Source: Rhodocyclales bacterium GT-UBC (GTDB lineage Bacteria > Pseudomonadota > Gammaproteobacteria > Burkholderiales > Rhodocyclaceae). From it: DNA of 64,000 nt. Below the pieces are notes generated by a model, which saw only the letters and a program-made list of their open reading frames with translations, was not told the DNA's origin and made no database searches. A program made the position numbers and the translations under genes. Positions 39,222-49,805 of this stretch are shown here, piece after piece (within the stretch, counting starts at the first letter, position 1; every line of letters starts with the position of its first letter). The stretch covers positions 1 through 64,000 of the forward strand of contig QXPY01000005.1 of assembly GCA_003583745.1 (NCBI GenBank), in the 5' to 3' direction.

Positions 39222-40378
39222 TGCGCCTCTATTGCACTCACGTTGCCGCCACTGGTCTGTACCAGAAAGCCGGAACCGAGCTGTTGTACCGGAGCACGGA
39301 CAGGCGTGCCATCAGTTTTCTGACGGCCGACGAAACTGCCATCTTCACGGGAAAGAAAGTGCACCATACCCTCCGCATCTGCCACTGCGACGGAACCACG
39401 GCGTACGGCCGGGGCGGAAACACGACGATTCAGCAACTTGTCCTGTTTCCAGAGACTGCTACCGGACAGACGGTCAAGGGCATGCACGGCTCCCCGCTCA
39501 TCCGTCACGAAAAGATAACGACCGTCCAGCACCAACCCTGCCGCCGATGAAATATCGCGTGACCAGATCATCGTGCCACTTTGCGCCAGGTCAAAACAGG
39601 CCACGCGGCCTTGGAATGCGGCCGCACAGACTTGGGTTCCCTCGATCACGGGTGAAGCCACCACATCGGCCACACGATCCAGTTCGGTTGCTCCCTTCGG
39701 CAATGCGACCGTCCCCTCCCAAACCGGAGCCCCATTCTGCAAGGCCAGGGCCACCAATTTTCCGCCAGGGAAACCGATAAACAGGTAGCGATCGGAAAAC
39801 ACGGGCGAACCCGCGCTCCGCACTGACAAGGGCGGCGTTGAACGCTGGTAGACCCATTTCCGCCCACCATCACTCAAATCAAACAGAAAAACCCGGTTGT
39901 CACCGCTTTTCACCGCCACGCCTTCTTCGCCTACAGCCGGGGCAGCAAGGATTTCGCTCGACGCCTTAGCCTGCCAGAGCGGCTTGCCATCCTCAGCCGA
40001 GAATGCTAGGACATCACCCTTGGGGGTTCCCACCACGACCAGTCGGCCATTTGCACCGACTCCGGCCGACAAGGCCTGTCCAGCATTGATTTTCCAGACT
40101 GTTTTGCCTTGTTCGAGCTTGCTGATCACACCATCGTGCCCAGCGACGTACACAGCACTGCCGACAATCGCCGGCGAAAAGGTGTAATCGCCCGCCTTGC
40201 CCACACTGCTCGACCATTGGACACTGATTTCCAGACTATTCTTGATGGGTGCCAGAGGTGGCAATTTTGCCGCAGAACTCGCAAAGGGGTTCAGCGAGTC
40301 GATGGTATCGGATACCGTGGCACAACCGGTCAGCAAAAGACCTGTCGCAGCCATCAGTGAAAGCAGACGGGAAGACAT
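39218..40378 (-). CDS. bamB: outer-membrane assembly lipoprotein BamB
   Basis: A 386-residue lipoprotein (lipobox LLTGC) folding as an eight-bladed PQQ-type beta propeller; repeats such as [21 protein letters not shown] and [12 protein letters not shown] are visible. It is the scaffold of the BAM complex. Located between yfgM and der, as in most gammaproteobacteria and betaproteobacteria. Confidence 0.95.
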   Translation of the reverse strand: MSSRLLSLMAATGLLLTGCATVSDTIDSLNPFASSAAKLPPLAPIKNSLEISVQWSSSVGKAGDYTFSPAIVGSAVYVAGHDGVISKLEQGKTVWKINAGQALSAGVGANGRLVVVGTPKGDVLAFSAEDGKPLWQAKASSEILAAPAVGEEGVAVKSGDNRVFLFDLSDGGRKWVYQRSTPPLSVRSAGSPVFSDRYLFIGFPGGKLVALALQNGAPVWEGTVALPKGATELDRVADVVASPVIEGTQVCAAAFQGRVACFDLAQSGTMIWSRDISSAAGLVLDGRYLFVTDERGAVHALDRLSGSSLWKQDKLLNRRVSAPAVRRGSVAVADAEGMVHFLSREDGSFVGRQKTDGTPVRAPVQQLGSGFLVQTSGGNVSAIEAQ

Positions 40379-41016
40379 CAGGCAGCATCCCCCAGACTAT
40401 CGAGCTTTTGTTGCAATAATTCACGCCCCGGCCCGGCCTTGCCTTCACTCTTTTCAAGAGCTGCCTTGTAGGCTGCCTTCGCTTCGGACTTCTTGCCTTG
40501 AGCCGTCAGCACATCGCCCCTGAGTTCCTGGAAATGGGCGTCAAAGGCCGCCGCATGGGTCACATCCAGTTGTTTCAAGGCTTCGTCATAGGCTTTTTCA
40601 TCGAGCTGAACCACGGCCAGGCGCAGGCGCGCGATATCCTTCAGCTCGTCCTTGCCGTTTTCGGCCGCCCAGGACAATTGGGCCTTAGCCGTTTTCAAAT
40701 CCCCTGCTTCAAACGACTGCTTGGCCGCCAGCAAGGCGCCCAAGCTGGCATAGTTCGTCCGACCAAACTTTTCCGCTAATTCACCGGCTGCAGCCTTCAC
40801 CTTCTGCGCATCGCGGACGGCTGCAGCCTGCTCCAATACGCCATAGATAGCGGAGGCCTGCACGGACTGGCTACGTTGATACCAATTCCAGCCTTGCCAG
40901 CCAATTACGCCAATCGACGCGACCACGACAACCCCGGTTACGAGATTGCCATACATCTTCCACCAGGTTTTCAGCGAATCAATCTGTTCCTGCTCTTCGA
41001 GGTCGTAATGCGCCAT
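40378..41016 (-). CDS. yfgM: YfgM-family membrane TPR protein
   Basis: A 212-residue bitopic protein with a cytoplasmic YDLEEQEQIDSLKTWW N-terminus, a membrane helix at about 24-42 and a periplasmic TPR region. YfgM interacts with the SecYEG translocon and PpiD. It shares one base with bamB and lies 5 bp after hisS. Confidence 0.9.
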   Translation of the reverse strand: MAHYDLEEQEQIDSLKTWWKMYGNLVTGVVVVASIGVIGWQGWNWYQRSQSVQASAIYGVLEQAAAVRDAQKVKAAAGELAEKFGRTNYASLGALLAAKQSFEAGDLKTAKAQLSWAAENGKDELKDIARLRLAVVQLDEKAYDEALKQLDVTHAAAFDAHFQELRGDVLTAQGKKSEAKAAYKAALEKSEGKAGPGRELLQQKLDSLGDAA

Positions 41017-41021
41017 GCTGC

Positions 41022-42311
41022 TTATTCCTCTTCATCCAAATCAATCAGTTGGCCGATGATGGCCTCAGCCAGATCATCGACCTTCAATTTCTGTTGCACC
41101 CCGTCTGCGGTTCGCAAGGGCTTCAACTGCGCCTCGCCAGTCAATGCTTCATCATCGCCAATAATCACGGCAAACACAGCGCCGCTACCATCCGCCTTTT
41201 TCATCTGCGACTTGAAACTACCGCCCCCACAATGCAAAAGGACGTCGATGCCTTGATCGCGCAAGCCTTCGGCAACGCGGAAAGCCAGACGGGCAGCTGC
41301 GTCCCCCTGATGCACGACATAAACGTCAGGCACTGGCGCCGAGGGCTCGCCGCCAGAATCCTTGATCAAGGCCACCAGGCGCTCCACCCCCATGGCAAAG
41401 CCGCAGGCCGGGGTCGGCTTGCCGCCCAACTGCTCGACCAGACCATCGTAGCGACCACCGGCGCAAACCGTTCCCTGCGCCCCCAGTTTGTCGGTCACCC
41501 ATTCGAACACGGTCTGGTTGTAATAATCAAGGCCGCGAACCAGGCGCGGGTTGATACTGAAAGGCACACCTGCATCGCGCAACACACGCTGCACGCCTTC
41601 AAAGTGAGCCAGTGACTCGGCCCCCAGGTAATCGATCAGCTTCGGTGCGGCGGCGCACAGTTCCTGCATCGCAGGGTTTTTGGTATCGAGAATCCGTAGC
41701 GGATTACTGTGCAAGCGACGCTTGGCATCGTCGTCAAGCAATTCGGCATGCGCCTCAAAGTAGGCAATCAACGCAGCACGGTGCAGCGCGCGTTCCGCCG
41801 GTTGCCCAAGACTATTGATTTGCAACTCGATACCATCAAGTCCAAGATCATTCCAGAGACGGGCGCCCATCAGAATCATCTCGGCATCGATATCCGGCCC
41901 GGCAATCCCGAAAGACTCGACACCTACCTGATGGAACTGGCGATAGCGCCCCTTTTGCGGACGCTCATGACGGAACATCTGACCAATGTAATACAAGCGC
42001 TGCGTCTGGCGTGCCGCCAGATTGTGCTCGATAACAGCGCGCACGCAGCCGGCAGTACCTTCCGGCCGAAGCGTCAATGCTTCACCATTGAGGCCGTCAA
42101 TAAAGGAGTACATCTCCTTTTCGACAATATCGGTCACTTCGCCGATGGCGCGCTTGAACAGCGGTGTCGGTTCGACGATGGGCATGCGGATCGGGCGATA
42201 ACCGTAGGCTTTCAACCACGAACGAACCGTTTCTTCGAACAGCTCCCAAAAGGCCGCTTCTTCCGGCAGGATATCGTTCATCCCGCGCACGGCTTGCAAG
42301 GTTTGACTCAT
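41022..42311 (-). CDS. hisS: histidyl-tRNA synthetase
   Basis: A 429-residue class II synthetase: motif 1 region VRGMNDILP, motif 2 [16 protein letters not shown], histidine-binding [14 protein letters not shown] and motif 3 [11 protein letters not shown]-terminal anticodon-binding domain is present. It overlaps ispG by 4 bp. Confidence 0.97.
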   Translation of the reverse strand: MSQTLQAVRGMNDILPEEAAFWELFEETVRSWLKAYGYRPIRMPIVEPTPLFKRAIGEVTDIVEKEMYSFIDGLNGEALTLRPEGTAGCVRAVIEHNLAARQTQRLYYIGQMFRHERPQKGRYRQFHQVGVESFGIAGPDIDAEMILMGARLWNDLGLDGIELQINSLGQPAERALHRAALIAYFEAHAELLDDDAKRRLHSNPLRILDTKNPAMQELCAAAPKLIDYLGAESLAHFEGVQRVLRDAGVPFSINPRLVRGLDYYNQTVFEWVTDKLGAQGTVCAGGRYDGLVEQLGGKPTPACGFAMGVERLVALIKDSGGEPSAPVPDVYVVHQGDAAARLAFRVAEGLRDQGIDVLLHCGGGSFKSQMKKADGSGAVFAVIIGDDEALTGEAQLKPLRTADGVQQKLKVDDLAEAIIGQLIDLDEEE

Positions 42312-43537
42312 GACTTCAATTTCTTGGTGTAAGTGCGCTCGACGTAGCGCTCGATAATCTGCTTGAACTCACCGGCGATGTTGTCGCCCTTCAGGGTCAC
42401 CGTCTTCTCGCCGTCCTCGTAGACAGGTGCCGAAGGAGCTTCTCCGGTACCGGGGAGAGAAATCCCGATATTGGCATGCTTCGACTCGCCGGGTCCATTG
42501 ACGATGCAGCCCATTACCGCAAGCGTCATGTTTTCGGCACCATCATAGTGCAACTTCCATTCAGGCATCCTGGCTCGAACGAAGTCCTGAACTTCGCCTG
42601 CCAGTTCCTGGAAAAAAGTACTGGTGGTCCGGCCACAGCCCGGGCACGCGGCAACCATCGGCGTGAACGCACGCAAGCCCATGGTCTGCAGGATTTCCTG
42701 GGCAACAATCACCTCTTGCGAACGCGAGCCGCCGGGTTCCGGTGTCAACGAGACACGAATCGTGTCACCTATCCCTTCCTGCAAAAGTACGGAGAGTGCA
42801 GCAGTCGAGGCAACGATACCCTTCGACCCCATTCCGGCCTCGGTCAAACCAAGATGCAAGGCATAGTCTGCGCGCTCAGACAACTTGCGGTAAATCGCAA
42901 TCAGGTCTTGAACACTCGACACCTTGCAGGAAAGAATGATCCTTTCACCCGCCAGACCAATTTCCTCAGCCTTGGCTGCCGACTCGAGTGCCGAAGTAAC
43001 CATCGCATGCCGCATCATCTCGGTCGCATCGAGCGGAATGGCCAAACGACTATTCTCATCCATCAGACGGGCCAGCAATTCCTGGTCAAGGCTCCCCCAA
43101 TTGACGCCAATACGCACCGGCTTGTCATACTTGCAAGCAAGCTCGACCATCTGCGCGAATTGCTCGTCCTTCTTTTTGCCGAATCCGACATTACCCGGAT
43201 TAATTCGGTATTTGGCCAAGGCTTCAGCACAAGCCGGATGCTCCATGAGCAGGCGATGGCCGTTGTAATGGAAGTCCCCGATCAAGGGAACGGAGCAATT
43301 CATCTTGTCCAGATGATCGCGGATCAGCGGTACCGCCGCAGCCGCCTCAAGCGTATTGACCGTAATCCGCACCAGCTCAGACCCAGCTCGGGCCAACTCC
43401 GCGCATTGCAACGCGGTGGCGAGGTAATCCGCAGTATCGGTATTGGTCATCGACTGTACGACAACCGGCGCATCACCGCCCAACCTGACGTGGGCGATCG
43501 AAGTTGCGCGCGTCTGGCGCTTTTTAACTGCGGTCAC
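42308..43537 (-). CDS. ispG: 4-hydroxy-3-methylbut-2-enyl diphosphate synthase
   Basis: A 409-residue [4Fe-4S] enzyme of the MEP isoprenoid pathway. An N-terminal TIM-barrel ([16 protein letters not shown]) and the C-terminal cluster cysteines ([17 protein letters not shown]) are present. The middle insertion-free form matches the bacterial type. It starts 3 bp after rodZ. Confidence 0.97.
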   Translation of the reverse strand: MTAVKKRQTRATSIAHVRLGGDAPVVVQSMTNTDTADYLATALQCAELARAGSELVRITVNTLEAAAAVPLIRDHLDKMNCSVPLIGDFHYNGHRLLMEHPACAEALAKYRINPGNVGFGKKKDEQFAQMVELACKYDKPVRIGVNWGSLDQELLARLMDENSRLAIPLDATEMMRHAMVTSALESAAKAEEIGLAGERIILSCKVSSVQDLIAIYRKLSERADYALHLGLTEAGMGSKGIVASTAALSVLLQEGIGDTIRVSLTPEPGGSRSQEVIVAQEILQTMGLRAFTPMVAACPGCGRTTSTFFQELAGEVQDFVRARMPEWKLHYDGAENMTLAVMGCIVNGPGESKHANIGISLPGTGEAPSAPVYEDGEKTVTLKGDNIAGEFKQIIERYVERTYTKKLKS

Positions 43538-43540
43538 TGC

Positions 43541-44485
43541 TTACTCCAGAACCAGCCGGGCAACATCGCCCCGCGTATGCGGCAACAAATCGACCGCTTG
43601 ACCATGCCAGAAAAGCTTGACGCCTGGCGCAAAACCGATAATCAGCGAAAAGGGGCCATTCCCCGACACAGACTGTTCAACACCCGACGTACCACGCTGC
43701 GACAAGATGACCTTGTTGTTTCGATCGCGAACTTCGACCCAGGATTCCTTTTCGAAAACGAAACGCAGCGGAGCCCCGCCAACGACGGGCACCGGCTTTT
43801 CGCCCTCGACCGCGGCAGACGAGGAGGCCTCGACTACGGCAGCCGGCACGCTCGCCGCAGCGACTGGCTCGGCCGGTACGGCCGGCGAATCGGCCTGCGG
43901 ATTCATCACTTGCTGCGGCGTCGAACCCGGCGGAAACACCGGCTCCGCAGCTGCATCGGGTGCCGCCACCGGTTGCGCCACAGGCGCTTCCTTGCGCGAA
44001 AGCGAGTCAAGCAGGGACTGGGCATTTTCCCGCAAGGCCGACAAATCATTCGGCAACAGGAAATAGACCAGTCCGGCAAAAGCAACGACCAAGGCACCGG
44101 AAAGTACTACTGCACGATCTCGCCGCGACAGAGACGCCCCGCCCTGCGGCATCGTCGCCGGCCTCGATTCGACATTACCCAACTGGGAAACCGGCTTTTC
44201 AAGCACCATGTCGAGTTCGGCCATCAACGGCGCGGGGTCGAGCTGAACCAGACGCGCGTAATTCCGGACAAAACCACGAATAAATGTATGGCCAGGCAAG
44301 GCCTCCCAGTTACCCTGCTCGAGCGCCTCGACTTGGCGCGCCCCGAGCTTCAGCGTATTGGCCAACTCGTTAAGCTGGATTCCCTTGCCCTCACGTGCAG
44401 CTCTCAGCTGCGCACCGACATTTGGCTTTACGGCGTATCCGGCCTCTTCAAACGAAGCCCCTTCGATACTGCTTTGGTCAATCAT
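43541..44485 (-). CDS. rodZ: cytoskeletal protein RodZ-like
   Basis: A 314-residue bitopic protein. An Xre-type helix-turn-helix (about 25-90, LRAAREGKGIQLNELAN), a membrane helix (about 125-146) and a periplasmic Pro/Ala/Val-rich linker precede a C-terminal DUF4115 domain (about 230-310). It links MreB to the membrane. It overlaps pilW by 4 bp. Confidence 0.92.
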   Translation of the reverse strand: MIDQSSIEGASFEEAGYAVKPNVGAQLRAAREGKGIQLNELANTLKLGARQVEALEQGNWEALPGHTFIRGFVRNYARLVQLDPAPLMAELDMVLEKPVSQLGNVESRPATMPQGGASLSRRDRAVVLSGALVVAFAGLVYFLLPNDLSALRENAQSLLDSLSRKEAPVAQPVAAPDAAAEPVFPPGSTPQQVMNPQADSPAVPAEPVAAASVPAAVVEASSSAAVEGEKPVPVVGGAPLRFVFEKESWVEVRDRNNKVILSQRGTSGVEQSVSGNGPFSLIIGFAPGVKLFWHGQAVDLLPHTRGDVARLVLE

Positions 44486-45282
44486 TGAAAATTGCCCTTG
44501 AGGAATTCTTGGTACTCAAGCGAAGTCGGAAAACGGCTGCGCAATTGCGCCGCATACGCACCTTCCGTGGAACGATTGCCCAGGCGCCGCTCGAGGCGGA
44601 CACCGAGCCACAAAACCTCAGCAGTAGGCTGATCCATCATTTTGAGTACTTCGTTCAAATAAATCTTGGCTTCCGAGTTATTGCCGCGTAGATAAAACAG
44701 CTTGGCCAATTGAACTCGCGCCGCCAATGCACCATCTCGCGAAAAACGCAGCGCATTAAGCAAATAGTTCTGCGCACCTTCCAGATCACCGGCCTTCAAG
44801 GCACAAGCGCCAGCATTGGCATAAGCGCGATCCGGCGTTTCGTACAAGGGGTTCTTCAGCGCCTGTAAAAAATAGGGTATAGACTGCTTTTCCTTGCCCG
44901 TATCGCAAAGATACCAACCGTAATTATTGTTGACCTCCGGGTCACCCGGTGCAATGTCGAGAGCCCGGCGGAAATCATCCTCCGCCTTTGCATACTCTTT
45001 GAGCTGTGCATAAACCAGACCGCGAACACTGTAGGCCTGAACATAGCTGGAATCGGCACTGAGTGCGATGCGCAATTCATCGAGCGCAGCAGACATATGC
45101 CCACTCTGAAAGTACGCCGCTCCCAACTCAGTATGCACACGAGCACGATTTCTCGGCTCGCCAGGTGCCTGCACCCGATTTCCTGCCTGCGACTCAAAAT
45201 CCTGCTGCGCCGCAGCCGACAGCGCAACAAATGCACCCAGGCAGAAACCGATTAGCCGACTATTGAGCGGAAATATTTTCAC
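44482..45282 (-). CDS. pilW: type IV pilus biogenesis/stability protein PilW (PilF)
   Basis: A 266-residue TPR protein with a signal peptide ending near LSAAAQ and about six TPR units. PilF/PilW is the pilotin that helps the PilQ secretin reach the outer membrane. The expected lipobox Cys just after the signal peptide is not apparent here (the only nearby Cys is inside the hydrophobic core), which is unusual for a pilotin. Gene order rlmN-pilW-rodZ-ispG supports the call. Confidence 0.87.
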   Translation of the reverse strand: MKIFPLNSRLIGFCLGAFVALSAAAQQDFESQAGNRVQAPGEPRNRARVHTELGAAYFQSGHMSAALDELRIALSADSSYVQAYSVRGLVYAQLKEYAKAEDDFRRALDIAPGDPEVNNNYGWYLCDTGKEKQSIPYFLQALKNPLYETPDRAYANAGACALKAGDLEGAQNYLLNALRFSRDGALAARVQLAKLFYLRGNNSEAKIYLNEVLKMMDQPTAEVLWLGVRLERRLGNRSTEGAYAAQLRSRFPTSLEYQEFLKGNFQ

Positions 45283-46373
45283 GGTCTGACCTCTTTGACG
45301 GGAATCACTCTTCCGGAAGTACGCTTGGTTTTATCCTTGACCTGCCCGGCCAATTGCCCGCAGGCAGCGTCGATATCGTCACCGCGTGTTTTGCGCGTGG
45401 TAGTAACGATCCCTGCCCCCATCAAGATATCGGCAAAACGCCGCACCCGCTCCGCCGGCGAACGCAGAAAAGGCGAACCGGGGAAAGGATTGAATGGAAT
45501 CAAGTTGAACTTGCACGGCACATGTTTGACCAGGGCCAGCAATTCGCGAGCATGACCATCGGTATCGTTAACACCGTCGAGCATCACATACTCGAACGTA
45601 ATGAAGTCGCGCGGCGCCTTGTCCAGATAACGCTGGCAAGCAGCCATCAGCTCCTTCAGGGGATATTTCTGGTTGATCGGCACCAACTGATCACGCAGCG
45701 CATCATTCGGCGCGTGCAGCGAAACAGCCAGCGCCACCGGACATTCGTCGCGTAAGCGATCCATCACCGGCACCAAACCCGAGGTGGAAACCGTGACACG
45801 ACGCCGCGACAAGCCATAGGCATTGTCATCGAGCATCAGTTTGAGCGCTGCCACCGAGTTCTCGAAATTGGCCAGCGGCTCGCCCATCCCCATCAGCACG
45901 ACATTGGAAATCACCCGCTCGTCGCCATGCACGGCGCCCAGCGCACTATTGGCCTGCCAGAGCTGACCGATGATTTCCGCTACCGTCAGGTTGCGGTTGA
46001 AACCCTGCTTGCCGGTCGAACAGAAAGCACAATCTAGCGCGCAACCGGCCTGAGTGGACACGCAAAGCGTGCCGCGATCGTCCTCGGGAATGAATACCGT
46101 TTCAACGGCATTACCGCTGCCGACGTCGATCAGAAACTTGCGCGTGCCATCGTCCGACAACTTGTCGGAGACAACCGCGGGCGGTGCCACAACCGCCCTC
46201 GCCTTGAGCTTCTCGCGAAGACTCTTGGCAATATCGGTCATGGCATCGAAATCCGCCACCCCTGAGCGATGAATCCAGCGCAAAACCTGGCGAGCCCGGA
46301 AGGGCTTCTCGCCCTGCTCGGCAAACCAGGCGGTCAGGCCTTCGGCATCGAAATCCAGTAGATTGGCGGTCAT
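45279..46373 (-). CDS. rlmN: dual-specificity rRNA/tRNA methyltransferase RlmN
   Basis: A 364-residue radical SAM enzyme that methylates C2 of A2503 in 23S rRNA and A37 in tRNAs. The cluster motif CALDCAFC (CX3CX2C) and the GMGEPLANF motif are present. It lies 10 bp after ndk. Confidence 0.96.
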   Translation of the reverse strand: MTANLLDFDAEGLTAWFAEQGEKPFRARQVLRWIHRSGVADFDAMTDIAKSLREKLKARAVVAPPAVVSDKLSDDGTRKFLIDVGSGNAVETVFIPEDDRGTLCVSTQAGCALDCAFCSTGKQGFNRNLTVAEIIGQLWQANSALGAVHGDERVISNVVLMGMGEPLANFENSVAALKLMLDDNAYGLSRRRVTVSTSGLVPVMDRLRDECPVALAVSLHAPNDALRDQLVPINQKYPLKELMAACQRYLDKAPRDFITFEYVMLDGVNDTDGHARELLALVKHVPCKFNLIPFNPFPGSPFLRSPAERVRRFADILMGAGIVTTTRKTRGDDIDAACGQLAGQVKDKTKRTSGRVIPVKEVRP

Positions 46374-46383
46374 GCAGCGTTGA

Positions 46384-46812
46384 TCAGCGACCAGCGTAAA
46401 CGTTCATTTCCGGGAAGAAGAAAGCCACTTCCACGGCAGCGGTTTCCGGCGCGTCGGAACCGTGAACGGCATTGGCGTCGATGGATTCGGCAAAATCGGC
46501 GCGGATGGTGCCCGGTGCAGCTTCCTTCGGGTTGGTCGCACCCATCAGTTCACGATTCTTGGCGATGGCACCTTCGCCTTCCAGAACCTGGATCATCACC
46601 GGGCCGGAAATCATGAAATCAACCAGATCCTTGTAGAAAGGACGGGCTGCGTGCACGGCGTAGAACTTGCCGGCTTCCTGGGCAGACAACCAGGCCATCT
46701 TGGAAGCGACGATCTTCAGGCCAGCGCCTTCGAAGCGCGAGTAGATCTGACCGATGACGTTCTTGGCAACTGCGTCGGGTTTGATGATGGAAAGGGTGCG
46801 TTCGATAGCCAT
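46384..46812 (-). CDS. ndk: nucleoside diphosphate kinase
   Basis: A 142-residue enzyme with the active-site motif [10 protein letters not shown] and the N-terminal [12 protein letters not shown]. Full family length. First gene of the rlmN-to-purA block. Confidence 0.97.
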   Translation of the reverse strand: MAIERTLSIIKPDAVAKNVIGQIYSRFEGAGLKIVASKMAWLSAQEAGKFYAVHAARPFYKDLVDFMISGPVMIQVLEGEGAIAKNRELMGATNPKEAAPGTIRADFAESIDANAVHGSDAPETAAVEVAFFFPEMNVYAGR

Positions 46813-46884
46813 TTAATTGCTCCGCAAAAGCTAGTCAGTTGAAAAACGGGCAATTTTAGCAGATAAGCGGCACAAATAGCCGGC

Positions 46885-47571
46885 TCACTGGCTAGCAGTT
46901 TTATCACTTTGGGCTGCAACAAGCGGCTCACGCAGACGCGAAAAATCTCTAGGCGCAACATACTGGAGAAGTTCCTTGCCTTCTCCATCGACCAAAATAT
47001 CGAGACCTTGCTTCGAATAAAGCAGGTGAACCCGTTTTTCCGAGACGACAATGCGCTCGTCCGGCGCACCAAAGCGCTGCACGAGCGTTGCCTCATCCAG
47101 ATTGACCGTAGGAATCACCGCAATCGCGCGGATCGGCATCTGGTCTGCAACCAGCAGATCATCAGGGTGCAAGGTGATCTTGCGAGTCGTACTTTCCATG
47201 TGCTGAGACTTCAACGCCCGCTCGCGCATTGCCAAAACAGCTTCGCGCGACGCATCGACACTGACAATCACCCGGGCCAGGACAAACCCCAGTGGCACCT
47301 GCGCGTAATACGCCTCGAGCATCCCCGCCTCATTCGGTTCGGCAATGATCGCCACCTCCAACTCCGAACCCAGATGTTGCTTCACGTCAGCCAGCGTACT
47401 CACACCTGGCTTCAAACCAAAGACTTCACTGCCACCGCGCCCATCCAGCGCGATCTGCCAAGGCAGATTGCTTTCGGGATTGACACCCTGCTGACGCGCA
47501 TTGTTCGGCAACAAGAATGGAACGACGAGCGCGACAAGGACAAACGCAATCAGGGCGAGGGCAAATTTCAT
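46885..47571 (-). CDS. conserved protein of unknown function, membrane-anchored
   Basis: A 228-residue protein with one N-terminal hydrophobic segment (about 3-21, FALALIAFVLVALVVPFLL) and a periplasmic or cytoplasmic soluble domain. The ATG at 47571 gives a clean N-terminus; a much longer in-frame reading upstream (to 47862) is not plausible because it crosses the dctM terminator and stop. The motif LKPGVSTLADVKQHLG resembles SmpA/BamE-like or copper-amine-oxidase-like start motifs. I cannot assign a function. Confidence 0.8.
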   Translation of the reverse strand: MKFALALIAFVLVALVVPFLLPNNARQQGVNPESNLPWQIALDGRGGSEVFGLKPGVSTLADVKQHLGSELEVAIIAEPNEAGMLEAYYAQVPLGFVLARVIVSVDASREAVLAMRERALKSQHMESTTRKITLHPDDLLVADQMPIRAIAVIPTVNLDEATLVQRFGAPDERIVVSEKRVHLLYSKQGLDILVDGEGKELLQYVAPRDFSRLREPLVAAQSDKTASQ

Positions 47572-47630
47572 GGCAGCGGAGCTTGATAACAAGGCGGCCG
47601 ATTGTGCCACACGGTCAGCCTCGAAAAGAA

Positions 47631-47664
47631 AAAAGCCGCGCCCGGGGAAACCCGGAGCGCGGCT
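47631..47664 (-). terminator. rho-independent terminator of dctPQM
   Basis: Minus strand: a long GC stem (GCCGCGC plus CCGGG arms, one bulged base) followed by TTTTTTCTTTT. It sits 20 bp after the dctM stop. Confidence 0.85.
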
Positions 47665-47684
47665 TGCTTTGAGGCCGAGCGGCT

Positions 47685-48968
47685 TTAAATCATGCCCAGC
47701 ATGCGTGGCAACCAGAGCGAAAGATCGGGCCAGTAGGTGACCACCACCAGGAAGCCTAGCATCGACAGCAACCACGGCCACACCGCCACCGTCAGCTCGG
47801 TAATCCCCATTTTGGTGATCCCGGAAGCGACGTAGAGATTGAGGCCAACCGGCGGATGACACATGCCAACCTCCATGTTCACCACCATCAGGATACCGAA
47901 ATGCACCGGGTGAATCCCCAGCGCGACCGCCACCGGGAAAAGAATCGGCGCGAAGATCAGCACGATCGACGATGGCTCCATGAAGTTTCCGGCCAGCAGC
48001 AAGATGATATTGACCGCCAGCAGGAAAGTAATCATCCCCAGCCCGTTGCCCAGCATCCAGTCAGCCAGCGCCTGCGGAATGTTCTCGTTGGTCATGATGA
48101 ACGAGAACAGCACCGCATTGGTGATGATGTAGAGCAGCATCGCCGACATGTTGGCCGAATTGAGCAACACCTTGGGCACATCCTTGATACCAAGATCCTT
48201 GTAGATGAAGACGGCACAAATGAAGGCATAGACGGCCGACATGGCTGCCGCTTCGGTCGGCGTGAAGACGCCGCTATAGATCCCGCCCATCACGACAACG
48301 ATCAGCAACAAGCCCCAGACCGACGCTCTAAAGGCCTTCCAGCGCTCACCCCAGGTCGCTTTCGGCTGACGTGGATAGTTGAACTTCTTGGCGCGATACC
48401 AGGTGACGCCACCCAACACCCCGGCCAGCGCCAGACCGGGAATCACCCCTGCCATGAACAGCGCACCAACCGAAGTATTGGTCGCCACCGAATACATCAC
48501 CATGACGATGGACGGCGGAATCAAGATGCCGAGTGCGCCGGACGTAGCAATGACGCCAGCCCCGAACTTGTTCGGAAAGCCTGCCTTGACCATCGCCGGC
48601 AACAGGATCGAGCCAATCGCCACGACGGTTGCCGGACTTGATCCCGAAACCGCGGCAAACAGGGCGCAGGCCAGCACGCCAGCCAGACCCAGGCCGCCAT
48701 ACCAGTGCCCGACCATCGATGTAGCGAAATTGATCATCCGTTTCGCCACCCCGCCATGAGTCAGGAAATTGCCCGCCAGGATGAAGAAGGGAATCGCCAT
48801 GATCTCGAATTTCTCGATCCCGGTGAACAACTTCAAGGCCACCGACTCAAGCGGCACCTGCGTCATCGTGAACAGGAAAGTCAGCACGGTCAGGCCGAGC
48901 GAAATCGAGATCGGCATACCGGTCAGCATCAGAATTGCCAACAGACCAAAAATCACCATCGCGTTCAT
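47685..48968 (-). CDS. dctM: TRAP transporter large membrane subunit DctM
   Basis: A 427-residue, about 12-helix permease of the C4-dicarboxylate TRAP family. Family motifs GSSPATVVAIGSILLPAM and GILIPPSIVMVMY are present. It overlaps dctQ by 4 bp. Confidence 0.95.
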   Translation of the reverse strand: MNAMVIFGLLAILMLTGMPISISLGLTVLTFLFTMTQVPLESVALKLFTGIEKFEIMAIPFFILAGNFLTHGGVAKRMINFATSMVGHWYGGLGLAGVLACALFAAVSGSSPATVVAIGSILLPAMVKAGFPNKFGAGVIATSGALGILIPPSIVMVMYSVATNTSVGALFMAGVIPGLALAGVLGGVTWYRAKKFNYPRQPKATWGERWKAFRASVWGLLLIVVVMGGIYSGVFTPTEAAAMSAVYAFICAVFIYKDLGIKDVPKVLLNSANMSAMLLYIITNAVLFSFIMTNENIPQALADWMLGNGLGMITFLLAVNIILLLAGNFMEPSSIVLIFAPILFPVAVALGIHPVHFGILMVVNMEVGMCHPPVGLNLYVASGITKMGITELTVAVWPWLLSMLGFLVVVTYWPDLSLWLPRMLGMI

Positions 48969-49744
48969 TGCTGGCCTCCGTTTTCTTCTTTACTGCGGCG
49001 CTCACCCTGTCGGCGTTCGGCGCCATCGGCAGCGCCCTCGCCATGCCTGCGCTCGTCGCCGGAACGACGATCCCCGGTCATCGTATGCTTCAGGTCATGC
49101 ATGTGCAGGTTGTCGTCCATGCCATAAAGATTGACATCGACCGGCGGCTTTTCGTCCTCCAGGCCATCGACATGCCCATGATCGTGATGCGGCAACTCAC
49201 CGGTCTTGATAAAGCTCCAGGTGACTTGTAAGAAGCGGAAGCACATCAGCGACGAACCAAGCGGAATGGCGCTGTAGACCATCCAGGTTGGCCATTCCAG
49301 ATCGGGTGTCGTCGGACCTTCGAAATTGTCGCCAGTATCCAGGCCCAACCACTGGAAAATGGCGTAATGCGCACCGTTTTCCCAGACAAAATTCGCTCCC
49401 AGCGTCGCCACCGTGCCAGTAAACAGGGCGCCGGCCAGCAAGCCAAAAACGATGAACTTGCCGCGCATACCGTCATCCAGCCGATTAATCAGGACATCGA
49501 CCCCGACGTGGATACCGGTCCGCACGCCGTAGGCCGCGCCGAACTTGGCCATCCAGACGAACATGATGATGCACAGCTCCTGCGCCCAACCAAAATTGAG
49601 CGTCAATAGCCAATCCTGCAGCACCGGGATATCCACCCCGGCCAGATAGCGGTGTGCTACCGATACAAAAATGATTAGTGTGGCCGCTCCCATCAGGAAG
49701 GTGACCAACAACTCTTCAAGATGATTCAACGCTTTGTTGATCAT
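48965..49744 (-). CDS. dctQ: TRAP transporter small membrane subunit DctQ with long tail
   Basis: A 259-residue small permease subunit with four membrane segments ending near residue 183. The remaining about 75 residues form a hydrophilic tail: a His/Asp-rich part (HHDHGHVDG, DDNLHMHDLKH) and an Arg/Glu-rich end (GDRRSGDERRHGEG). Typical DctQ proteins lack such a tail. It lies 61 bp after dctP. Confidence 0.92.
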   Translation of the reverse strand: MINKALNHLEELLVTFLMGAATLIIFVSVAHRYLAGVDIPVLQDWLLTLNFGWAQELCIIMFVWMAKFGAAYGVRTGIHVGVDVLINRLDDGMRGKFIVFGLLAGALFTGTVATLGANFVWENGAHYAIFQWLGLDTGDNFEGPTTPDLEWPTWMVYSAIPLGSSLMCFRFLQVTWSFIKTGELPHHDHGHVDGLEDEKPPVDVNLYGMDDNLHMHDLKHTMTGDRRSGDERRHGEGAADGAERRQGERRSKEENGGQQ

Positions 49745-49805
49745 GATGAGTTCCCCCGTGACGACTTGGGGGCCGAAGCCCCCGAATCATTTTTAATAAT
49801 CCGAG

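Noticed and set aside
47572-47862. N-terminal extension of the unknown gene at 46885
   Set aside because: The extension crosses the dctM terminator and the end of dctM; the start at 47571 gives a normal signal-anchor.
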